Below are positions 16,101-22,105 of a stretch of 22,181 bases of DNA, piece by piece. The notes under the pieces are model-generated. The model worked only from the letters and a program-made list of their open reading frames with translations. It had not been told where the DNA came from and made no database searches. Source of the DNA: an uncultured Atopobiaceae bacterium (GTDB taxonomy: Bacteria > Actinomycetota > Coriobacteriia > Coriobacteriales > Atopobiaceae); contig CALUJT010000285.1 of NCBI GenBank assembly GCA_944321005.1, positions 1 through 22,181 on the forward strand. The letters are read 5' to 3'. The stretch's first letter is position 1; each line of letters begins with the position of its first letter. Both the position numbers and the translations under genes were made by a program.

Positions 16101-16766
16101 TCCCTCATCGAGCGCGCCATCTCCAACGGTCCATTATCCGGCAGGTTCGCAGGTACCCTGGTTAGAGACAGGGCATCCATCTTGGTGACCACCGCTTACT
16201 CCGAGAGCTATGCCGGACAGGCACAGGAAGATCAGGGTAGGCAGTGGGAGGACTACGCTGACGCACTGAAGCATATTGACGAAGCTATCGGTGTCTATAG
16301 ACAGCTGCTTGATGAAGCCGGTAGCGCTGATACAAGAGACATCGAAATCTCCTATGCGACTGCAATCTACCAAGCAGGGCTCCACGAGGAAAGGACTGCG
16401 CAGGGCCTGTCGAGGGCAGGCGACGATAAGTCCGCAGCTGAAAAGAGGCATGCCGCGCTCGAACATAGGATGGAGGCGCTAGAGATAAGGTCGCGTCTCC
16501 TAAGCTTGACCCATATGGACACGGCCCGGGCATGGATAAGCGTGGGGAGTTCTCTCTGTCACGAATGCGACTGGAAAGCTGCCCGGCTTTGCTTACAGGC
16601 CGCTCAATTCATCCTCCGGTCGCATACCAGCACTCCGACAGCAACAGGCAATATGCTCAAGGCCTTAGAAGACAGGCTTGTCAAAGCCCCGTTGGAAAGC
16701 CCCGTCGTAAACGGAAGCTATTACTCGAGGCTGTTAGTCTTGACTAGTAGCCTCCCGCTCGACTGA
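13164..16766 (+). CDS. STAND/NB-ARC ATPase with unknown N-terminal domain, probable defence sensor
   Basis: This 1200-aa protein starts at GTG 13164, with GGGAGGG 5-6 bases upstream; an in-frame TTG at 13140 lacks a site. The NB-ARC core is clear: P-loop GEGGMGKS at 430-437, Walker B EILLVIDNA with Asp510, an ITTR motif with Arg547, a winged-helix region, and an MHD motif at 738-740 (IRMHDVV). The region after about 800 is alpha-helical, with repeated A/Y/L spacing like TPR-type sensors. Residues 1-420 match nothing I know and contain a stretch rich in polar and Gly residues (about 180-225). Family members oligomerise on ligand sensing and activate an effector domain, often in anti-phage abortive infection. 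Here the effector or ligand domain would be the unknown N-terminus. The gene is single, with no partner on its strand before 17.3 kb. Confidence 0.85.
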   Translation: MIQNSKSTRAATLVFCSLLVGQRAFQGNQVLHALSQSGVLDPNLPARKLQEGSSGKGFTWQWYLPGAPERKKTKKGGYVRNWTPSQGKGLTEAVMSALERAPLLNSDGLADKAAYETLVDALCFADALDARGYGFLTSMSTQSRDARMDAVREFFSEFFAQGTPAYNARHRDKRRSADSVGSLVFTGGMTELKVNDGRSLCEQDGGGRWDYKGSGRDAILCPPRVDPDGGGVGALTAALAVLYALSYGDSADKQPLVEQDEFVTRLESLYVRASGTAKLEDVFDQTNMRRMRFDPKSLSKTYWSIVKRVGLVESISRVSIGLSEGHFLPTRLVSDFDGFYRIKQDDPTRGSVARQLLQDVLDALLTSLGLGRRRRQSGARRQGIGLFSIPRLNSDLDDRSELRSMVCERLREAEAARLDERQGGVVFLTGEGGMGKSVVAALAAEDWSGAEKDRAVIWCPFDRTIQRTLENLGRRIHEELGHDFGTGDEVYKYVIKFLEDYDKEILLVIDNAYAPGTRMAALGLTSEGLPYRSLMLTRHTSTLITTRFAISRDEGYNTVEVPGINKDGSFELFNKRVQPPRIDDQRSDFEKLYRRLDANTLVLAVSAAAYKNLLELDLCESLAEFRGMLDEVFSKLGEDVGDVGVEVLEEGGVAVPVRREPSQWISALFMVDDLSAAERAVLACVRLLPQEGAPAGLVSRALRGISIDGKELVKALRNLKDERLLVWEGHNGIPYIRMHDVVAAACDISDISTSNGSTENVVLVFAEGLWRNKSLRGASALDTRRAVEYAYSEMLESGHDLDSREAFSEGAEVTPELLYLVARDAALLTALGKTRESRLMRSVLVRELSGIDEIESRVNWRLLRGAVLDEAEELDVRPEDMRKAISAQAEIDFAVEDGRCGDYSSAISRCSDVLDSIDLDDGATSDAHSDIGRLWLLLAARALRTRGYVAFDRCSNTGIEMSEKAAGYRQSLEDKRRAMSLIERAISNGPLSGRFAGTLVRDRASILVTTAYSESYAGQAQEDQGRQWEDYADALKHIDEAIGVYRQLLDEAGSADTRDIEISYATAIYQAGLHEERTAQGLSRAGDDKSAAEKRHAALEHRMEALEIRSRLLSLTHMDTARAWISVGSSLCHECDWKAARLCLQAAQFILRSHTSTPTATGNMLKALEDRLVKAPLESPVVNGSYYSRLLVLTSSLPLD

Positions 16767-17300
16767 AATGTAGATCAAGCGCCCCGACACCTTGGCTTGG
16801 GAGCTCCACTATCTAAGGCCGTACGTGTACAGACACGACTCCGCTGTGAGTAAGTGGGTCGCGGGATGTCCCGGACGCCTCAGCCGCGTTACGGGCAACC
16901 AGTAGAGCCCGAGGGACAGGCATGCGCATCAAGTTCGATGCTAGAGTGCAACATGACTGGGGCTCTGTGAATGTGGCAAGCCTAGCTCCTTCAAGAGCGA
17001 TCCAGGCCTACGATGACTTGAGAAGCCACCGCTTCACAGAATGAGGTTCCGGTCACTTTGCGTGTTGTTTCGTGGCACCTGATAAGCCGCTGAACGCCGC
17101 TAAGGCATCTCCAAGACGTGAGGTAGCTGCTGTGGCGCGAACCCCTGCAAGCCTTCTCCTTGGTAAGGCTATTGGGACAAGGTCAAAACTCGTAAAGCTC
17201 ATATACATCTATTTCCAAGTTCTGACTTAATCAGTCGGTTCTCCCCTCCATAACAGAGCATGAGGACGGACTAACCCGTCACACGAAGAAAGGACAAGAC
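16767..17300. other. 534-base stretch without a confident gene
   Basis: Between the STAND gene and the peptide operon I see no RNA gene, no strong hairpin and no insertion ends. Two short + strand reading frames stand out: an open run from about 16772 to 16906 without a good start (it includes AWELHYLRPYVYRHD), and the 40-codon ORF listed separately. The 3' part (17190-17260) is AT-richer than its surroundings and probably holds the promoter of the peptide operon, but no clear -35/-10 pair could be fixed. Confidence 0.5.
16922..17044 (+). CDS. Possible 40-aa small ORF
   Basis: The ATG follows GAGGGACAGGC, giving a usable ribosome binding site. The peptide begins MRIKFDARVQHDWGSVNVAS and ends in a polar helix (RAIQAYDDLRSHRFTE). 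Codon bias is neutral. It could be a small protein, a remnant of a longer gene whose earlier part is the open frame just upstream, or chance. No family is recognised. Confidence 0.3.
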   Translation: MRIKFDARVQHDWGSVNVASLAPSRAIQAYDDLRSHRFTE

Positions 17301-17543
17301 ATGAGCTGGGGTTACTACTCGTACGACATCGACGACAACGACAACGAATACTGCGCGAAGACCGATTTCCGTGGCGATGGCACGGTCCATCGCTACGAGG
17401 GCACTGACGGCGATTTCGGCAAGGGGCATGGCCACCGCGTGTATGGCAGCACCGATGACTACCTGAGCGGCGCCGACCCGACCTACGACCGCCCGGCCGA
17501 TGTGCAGGAAAGCCAGGGGCGCAACTGGGACGAGCGTCACTAG
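17301..17543 (+). CDS. 80-aa polar protein at the head of the peptide operon, function unknown
   Basis: The ATG has GAAAGGA 8 bases upstream. The protein is very polar and acidic, rich in Asp, Gly, Tyr and His, with one Cys (MSWGYYSYDIDDNDNEYCAK). A DGTVHRYEGTDGDFGKGHGH segment has the same spacing of DG(S/T), Arg, acidic residue and HGH as the 76-aa protein at 10775. It lacks a signal peptide and membrane segments. It lies 104 bases before the five-cysteine peptide in the same direction. It could be an accessory protein of the operon or a second, cysteine-poor substrate. The shared pattern with a gene outside the operon makes a general small-protein family more likely. Function is unknown. 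Confidence 0.7.
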   Translation: MSWGYYSYDIDDNDNEYCAKTDFRGDGTVHRYEGTDGDFGKGHGHRVYGSTDDYLSGADPTYDRPADVQESQGRNWDERH

Positions 17544-17633
17544 CTGGAGCACAGGGCAGAGCAAGAGCAAGATGGCCCGCCAGACTCCTGGGAACGATTG
17601 ATGTGCATACCTGTTCGCAGGCGAGCTGAACCG

Positions 17634-17641
17634 AAAGGAGG
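17634..17641 (+). promoter_or_regulatory. Consensus ribosome binding site of the five-cysteine peptide
   Basis: AAAGGAGG is complementary to the 16S rRNA 3' end and lies 6 bases before the ATG at 17648. It is the main evidence that this 37-codon ORF is translated, and probably efficiently. Confidence 0.75.
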
Positions 17642-17647
17642 CGCGAA

Positions 17648-17761
17648 ATGGAGTTCTTCGAAGATGTCATTAGCCTTGTGACCGCAGATAGCGACTACGC
17701 GTTCTGCGTGGGCTGCGATGACGGTTGCAGCTGCGACGACTACAGCTGCGAGTGGGCGTAA
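17648..17761 (+). CDS. Putative RiPP precursor peptide, 37 aa, five cysteines
   Basis: This ORF encodes an acidic leader-like part (MEFFEDVISLVTADSDYAF) and a cysteine-dense tail starting at Cys20, with Cys at 20, 23, 27, 29 and 34 and the end CEWA. Two Cys-x3-Asp pairs are present (Cys20-Asp24 and Cys27-Asp31), the spacing used by PapB-type radical SAM enzymes for Cys-to-Asp thioether cross-links in ranthipeptides. It is followed 68 bases later by a radical SAM/SPASM gene, with a hairpin between. Small size, Cys-rich C-terminus, perfect ribosome binding site and adjacency to a maturase together make it a strong precursor candidate. The leader contains no GG or other evident cleavage motif. 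The product class (ranthipeptide, sactipeptide or other) is inference; alternatively it is a small metal-binding peptide. Confidence 0.75.
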   Translation: MEFFEDVISLVTADSDYAFCVGCDDGCSCDDYSCEWA

Positions 17762-17773
17762 GCACCAGACATC

Positions 17774-17796
17774 GGCGGGGCCTGCTGGGCCCCGCC
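17774..17796 (+). terminator. Hairpin between precursor and maturase genes, likely attenuator
   Basis: GGCGGGGCC (17774-17782), loop TGCTG, GGCCCCGCC (17788-17796) form a perfect 9-bp GC stem 12 bases after the peptide stop. No T run follows, so read-through is expected. Such structures commonly raise precursor mRNA over maturase mRNA in peptide operons. Confidence 0.65.
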
Positions 17797-17829
17797 TCAC
17801 CACGACAGATTCTGACAAGGAGGCCAACA

Positions 17830-19107
17830 GTGAAGAAGTCGCGTTTCAACCTCATCGTCCCGTACAGGAACGGAAGGACTATCATCTTCAATACTCGTTC
17901 GGGTGGAATTGGCCTCTTCGACAACGAGTTCATGGACCGGTACGAGAGTGGCTTCATGTCAGATAGTGAGAAGGAGGCCCTCGCGCGTCGCGGAATGCTG
18001 GTCAACCCTTGCAAAGACGAGCTCAGCGAGGTCAATGCGGATCGTCTCGAGGGGATCGTCGCCCGCGGTGTCAAGGAGTATCGTATTTGGACGACTTCGG
18101 CTTGCAACGCCCGCTGCTTCTACTGCTTCGAGAAGGGCATCCGTGCCATGTCCATGTCGGAGGAAACTGCTTGCAAGGTTGCCGAAGTGATCGAAGAAAG
18201 CATTGAAGACGGCGACCAGCTTTTTGTTGAATGGTTCGGTGGAGAGCCTCTCTGCAACATGGGGGTCATCGACTATTTGACTCGAAGGCTCGATGCTATT
18301 TGTGACGAACATCACGTGACCTACCACGCGAGTATGGTTACGAATGGAAGCCTTGTCACACCGGAGGTCGCGCACAAGATTGCACACGAGTGGCATGTTG
18401 AAAAGATCCAGGTGACCTTGGACGGCTACGCCACGGAGTACGAGGCCATCAAAGACTACAAGAACCCTAAGATCCACAACTTCCTGGCCGTCGTGAGGGG
18501 AATTCACCACTTGCTCGATAACGGCGTTCGCGTCTCCATGAGGATGAACTACACGACTGACAATTACGGTTCGCTCTCCGAGCTCGTTGACTATCTGCAT
18601 CATGAGTTCGAAGGAGAGAAGGGCATCCACTACTACGCGTATCCCATCTGGAGCTCTCTGAACGCTGCAGATGCAGACGCCTTCGTGTCGGACACAAGGG
18701 CGGACGAAAACCTCATCAAGCTCTTCGACAAGATGCTCAAGTACGGCATGGAGGACCCAAGGAGCCTCGTGCGACTCCGCTATCGCAAGCATCAGTGCGG
18801 CGCTTGTCGAATCGGCAGCTACACAATCCTTCCCGACGGCAGGGTTGCGAAGTGCAGTGAGGCATTTTCACACCCAATCGGGGACATCTGGAGCGGTGTG
18901 ACGGACTATAAGACACAGGGTATCTGGACGGACGGTGCCGTGGACGACAAGTGTCTCGAGTGCGTATACCTGCCCATCTGCCAGGGTGGTTGCAAGGCGT
19001 CGAAGTGTGCGGGGATGGAGCAGTGCTTCGCATACAAACCTATCTATCCGCAGCTTATCTCGTGGTACATGGACTACCTCGTTGAGAAGAAACGTGAGAT
19101 GGCTTGA
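17830..19107 (+). CDS. Radical SAM/SPASM peptide maturase
   Basis: This 425-aa protein starts at GTG 17830 with AAGGAGG 6 bases upstream; longer starts would run through the peptide gene and hairpin. The N-terminal 85 residues (RFNLIVPYRNGRTIIFNTRSGG) resemble the leader-binding region found in many peptide-modifying radical SAM enzymes. The radical SAM cluster motif CxxxCxxC is Cys92, Cys96, Cys99 (CNARCFYC), followed by WFGGEPL and a VTNGS strand. The C-terminal SPASM domain supplies cysteines at 323, 326, 342, 375, 378, 384, 388 and 399 for auxiliary clusters. Such enzymes install thioether or carbon-carbon cross-links in RiPP precursors. The five-cysteine peptide just upstream is the obvious substrate. 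The exact chemistry cannot be read from the sequence. Confidence 0.92.
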   Translation: MKKSRFNLIVPYRNGRTIIFNTRSGGIGLFDNEFMDRYESGFMSDSEKEALARRGMLVNPCKDELSEVNADRLEGIVARGVKEYRIWTTSACNARCFYCFEKGIRAMSMSEETACKVAEVIEESIEDGDQLFVEWFGGEPLCNMGVIDYLTRRLDAICDEHHVTYHASMVTNGSLVTPEVAHKIAHEWHVEKIQVTLDGYATEYEAIKDYKNPKIHNFLAVVRGIHHLLDNGVRVSMRMNYTTDNYGSLSELVDYLHHEFEGEKGIHYYAYPIWSSLNAADADAFVSDTRADENLIKLFDKMLKYGMEDPRSLVRLRYRKHQCGACRIGSYTILPDGRVAKCSEAFSHPIGDIWSGVTDYKTQGIWTDGAVDDKCLECVYLPICQGGCKASKCAGMEQCFAYKPIYPQLISWYMDYLVEKKREMA

Positions 19108-19127
19108 GCGACATCTGTCCATGTCGC
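19108..19127 (+). other. Small hairpin directly after the maturase stop
   Basis: GCGACAT (19108-19114), loop CTGTCC, ATGTCGC (19121-19127) form a perfect 7-bp stem adjoining the stop codon. It could act as a weak terminator or as mRNA protection before the membrane-protein gene. Confidence 0.4.
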
Positions 19128-19219
19128 CCGTCTCAACACTCGCGGAAGATACGCGTGCGTCGTGGTCCAAAGGTGGCAAACCGTGCATGAAGAGCAAATG
19201 AGAAGAGTGTGGCGTCACG

Positions 19220-20626
19220 ATGGTTTTCATACATCTCACTACAGCACTCCAGACTATTGCTGTGATCTTGATTACTGCTGCCCTTGTCTCCTTCGCAGCA
19301 GGCATACGTATCCACAAGTGCCTCAGCCTGCTACACGCGGGAACTGCCCTATTGCTTGCCGCCTGTGTTGTCGCAGACGGGACCATCTGGCCCAGGACGG
19401 CACACCTCGTGCTGGCCTGGATGGCGCTGGGAGTCTCCCAGTCATTCGCCAGGCGAGCAGCTAGGCCGACAGCCCTGCTGCTCGGTGTCACTCAAGCCGT
19501 ATTGATGACTACTGGAGTGGTCATGTCGGACGTCTACGATGTTTTCGCCCTGAGGCGCACGCTTGTTGCGGCAGTTGCTATTCCGTCAGCCATCCTTCTG
19601 TTCGATGTCTGGGCGGCCGCTATATATGACGACATGACAGAGGTTTCACCCGCTGATTGCGTGATCCTTGTCGGGCTTGCTGCCATGGCGGGGCTCCATG
19701 CCCTGCTAAGCGGAAGCGCCGTTGAGTTTTCTGCCCTCGGTTACGTTAACACGTCAGACCCTCTGTGGCTCTGTAGTCTCCTCGTCGCATGTACTGCGGG
19801 TCACATCTGTCACTTCTGGGGTGAGCACTTTGGTGTTAGTGCCGCATCTGGCACTGCAGTACTGCTAATCTGCTCCATCGCCGTCCTGCTGGCCATATTG
19901 GGGCGCCCATATGATGGAGTCGCTTGCGCAGTCGTTGCTGCCTGCTCTTTGCGCAGTCAGGGAATCGAAGCGTCAGCGTCGTGCGCTGCTCTCGCAGCCG
20001 TGTGTGCTTTCGCTGCCAGCATGGCCCCAAGCGACCTTAGTGCGAAGTGGGCTATCTGGTCAGGAGAGTCATATTGGCTTGAGTATTACCGTGATTTCGA
20101 CCAGACGGCAGCTGCATCCGTGGCGACAGGCGGGCTTCCCCTAGGAGAAGGGATTGGGGCGCATATTGGCGTCTGGTCAAACGTCCCCAGTGGCGTCGCT
20201 CCCGCCATCATGCAAGTCCTACGCGTGTTTGGACTTCCTGGTTTTTCCCTTCTCTCCATCGCCGCAAGCTGTGCGATCTTTGTCGGAATAAACCAGTTCA
20301 CCGCTGCGGGTCGGCGGATTAGCGGCGGGCTTCTCGTCTCTATGGGGTTAGTGCTTGGCATGCAAATACTGACCGTGTTGGGCTTCGTGCCGAACTTGTC
20401 GCTGCCGAGCTCGCCGTTTCTTGCGACCGCAAGCTTGACAACGCCTCTTGTCCAGGCTGGCGCCGTTGCCTTGGCCGTTGTCGTAGAAAGGCGTATTGCC
20501 GAAGGTGTGCGACCCATGCCAATTGCCTTGCCAGCGCCACCGGAAGAGACAGTCGAGCTTCTAGAGTGGCTCGAGCACATGAAGGATGGGGATGGGACCG
20601 CAGGCGATGGCCCCGATGACAAGTAG
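19220..20626 (+). CDS. Divergent SEDS (FtsW/RodA)-like polytopic protein lacking the catalytic Asp
   Basis: This 468-aa protein has 10-12 hydrophobic segments and an acidic cytosolic tail. Residues about 290-435 follow the SEDS pattern. A DQTAAASVATGGLPLGEGIG stretch corresponds to the canonical Q-S-x-A-x-G-S-G-G-L-x-G-x-G-L-G. A loop and helix VPSGVAPAIMQVLRVFGLPG sits where active enzymes have H-T-D-F-I-F-A. MQILTVLGFVPNLSLPSSPF matches the Q-x-x-x-N-x-x-x-x-x-G-L-L-P-x-T-G-L-P-L-P-F block. The catalytic Asp position is Gly325, so peptidoglycan polymerase activity is unlikely. The ATG has only a weak AGAAGAG site 13 bases upstream. It lies 112 bases after the maturase on the same strand, suggesting immunity, target mimicry or export for the peptide. 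The SEDS call is by eye from motifs and needs profile confirmation; a generic membrane protein is the alternative. Confidence 0.65.
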   Translation: MVFIHLTTALQTIAVILITAALVSFAAGIRIHKCLSLLHAGTALLLAACVVADGTIWPRTAHLVLAWMALGVSQSFARRAARPTALLLGVTQAVLMTTGVVMSDVYDVFALRRTLVAAVAIPSAILLFDVWAAAIYDDMTEVSPADCVILVGLAAMAGLHALLSGSAVEFSALGYVNTSDPLWLCSLLVACTAGHICHFWGEHFGVSAASGTAVLLICSIAVLLAILGRPYDGVACAVVAACSLRSQGIEASASCAALAAVCAFAASMAPSDLSAKWAIWSGESYWLEYYRDFDQTAAASVATGGLPLGEGIGAHIGVWSNVPSGVAPAIMQVLRVFGLPGFSLLSIAASCAIFVGINQFTAAGRRISGGLLVSMGLVLGMQILTVLGFVPNLSLPSSPFLATASLTTPLVQAGAVALAVVVERRIAEGVRPMPIALPAPPEETVELLEWLEHMKDGDGTAGDGPDDK

Positions 20627-20657
20627 CCGCAAGCTGAGGATCGTATTCGGGCCACTA

Positions 20658-20669
20658 GGGACCCCGGAC
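20658..20669 (+). repeat. IS terminal inverted repeat, transposase 3' side
   Basis: GGGACCCCGGAC is the exact reverse complement of 22094-22105. It is followed by a TTTTT tract and a small CCGGA/TCCGG hairpin that may act as the transposase terminator or block read-in. Confidence 0.8.
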
Positions 20670-20690
20670 GTTTTTCCGGACTCGCTCCGG

Positions 20691-22056
20691 CTACGCCGCG
20701 CGGACCATCTCCTCACGGGCCTGCCGGATCGTCCTCCATCCTAGCGCCCTCTTGACCTTGCCGCTGCGGTACCACTCGATGCGGCGGTCGAGCTCGGCGG
20801 CGAACTCCTCGTAGCCCACGCCCGACCAGTCCCTCCCCTCGAAGAAGTCGCACTTCGGCGTGCCGAAGAAGCCCTCCGCGCGGGCGTTGTCCGGGCTCCT
20901 CGCCCTGCGCGACATCGAGCGCACGACGCGGCCCTCCTCGCAGGCCTCCGCCCAGCCGCCGCCCATGTAGACCGAGCCGCCGTCGGTGTGCAGCACGAGG
21001 GGCCTCTCCTCGGTGGGCCCGACCGCCTCGACGAGGTCGGAGAGCATGCCGGCCATGAGCCCCTTGTCCGGGTGCCTGGACAGCCTCCGGCACACCGGCC
21101 ACCCGTCGAAGCAGTCGATCGCCGGGGAGAGGTAGGCCTTGTACCCGTCGAGCCTGAACTCGGTGACGTCGGTGACGACGAGCGGCCCGGGCTCGGGAGC
21201 GTGGAAGTCGTGGGTGCCGTCCCCGGCGAGCGGCAGGTTGGCGGGCCGCTCGGAGAGCTCGCCGGCGTAGCTCGAGTACCGCGCGCGGCGCGCCATCTGC
21301 GCCGCCTTGCGCGCGACGAGGCCCTCCTCGGCCATGATCGCGCGCACGACCTTCTCGGAGGCCACGACGGGCGTCGTCATGTCCCCGGGCGCGAGGTCGC
21401 GCCAGGAGACGGGCTCGCCCTCCCCGGAGCGCAGGTCGGCGGTGACCGACCCGGCGCCGTACGCCCCGCCGCTCGCCTCGAAGGAGGCGCGCGCGCACGC
21501 GCAGGGCGGCCTTGGGGTCGGGCCTAGACGCCCTCGCGGCCTGGTCCAGGTAGGTGCCCTTGGGTATCGAGAGCGTCTCGGTCACGTCCCGGAGCCCGAC
21601 GAGCGGGCGCCTCCCCCGCGCCAGCTCCCCGGCCCGCCACTCCTCCATGCTGGTCAAAGAGGCCGGGCCTGGTGCTTTTAGGACGTCCAACACCGCCAGC
21701 GCCTCCGCCAGCTTGACCTCGGCCATCCTCGCGCGCTCCGCAGGCTCCTCCGGCAGGTCGGCGCCCCAGTCGCGCCAGTCGGTCTGCTCGGGTGCGTCCG
21801 CCATCGAGGCCCCCTCCCGCTCGCGGCGGGCGCGCGCCGCGTACCTCGGGCTGCCCTCGCCGTGGGCGCAGTGCATGCGCTCCGGCCGGTTCGGCATCTC
21901 GTTCGCGGCGAGCTCGCCCGCCTCCTCCATCCTGAGCCAACGATACAGGTTGTCGCGGGTCGGGAACAGCGGCAGCCGTCGGCAGGCCTCCGGGACGCTC
22001 AGGCCGCTGCGGTGGAACTCCCAGAGGATCCCCTCGCGCTCCTCCCTGGTGTACAT
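20691..22056 (-). pseudogene. IS3-family transposase, frameshifted
   Basis: The N-terminal part starts at ATG 22056 (MYTREEREGILWEFHRSG) with AGGAGGG 6 bases upstream and contains a helix-turn-helix-like segment (GLSVPEACRRLPLFPTRDNLYRWL). It reads in one frame to about 21495 (SIPKGTYLDQAARASRPDPKAALR). The catalytic part continues in a second frame (RASFEASGGAYGAGSV, then to 20691) with the IS3 DDE core: Asp in VVTDVTEFR, Asp in LHTDGG, and Glu in RAEGFFG exactly 35 residues on. The frame change lies in an alternating GC tract at 21486-21502. It requires +1 or -2, unlike the usual IS3 -1 slip, and there is no A-rich slippery site. It is therefore probably an inactivating indel or a sequencing error in the GC repeat. 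The restored protein would be about 450 aa. Confidence 0.85.
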
Positions 22057-22093
22057 CGGACTCCCTCCTGGACCAAGCTCGGTCCGAGATTTT

Positions 22094-22105
22094 GTCCGGG
22101 GTCCC
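22094..22105 (-). repeat. IS terminal inverted repeat, transposase 5' side
   Basis: GTCCGGGGTCCC is the exact reverse complement of 20658-20669. It lies 38 bases upstream of the transposase start, as expected for an IS end. Confidence 0.8.

Larger units (their letters stand above)
20658..22105 (-). mobile_element. IS3-family insertion sequence, about 1.45 kb, degenerate
   Basis: Perfect 12-bp terminal inverted repeats GGGACCCCGGAC bound the element, one base more or less at each end. It contains one IS3-type transposase region on the - strand, broken by a frameshift. It is far GC-richer than the peptide operon it borders. No target-site duplication is seen (left flank CACTA, right flank AAACT), so the insertion is old, rearranged or has different true ends. 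Confidence 0.85.

Noticed and set aside
19121..19201. 26-codon ORF between maturase and SEDS-like gene, considered as a second precursor
   Set aside because: It has no ribosome binding site, its start lies within a hairpin arm, and it has only one Cys.
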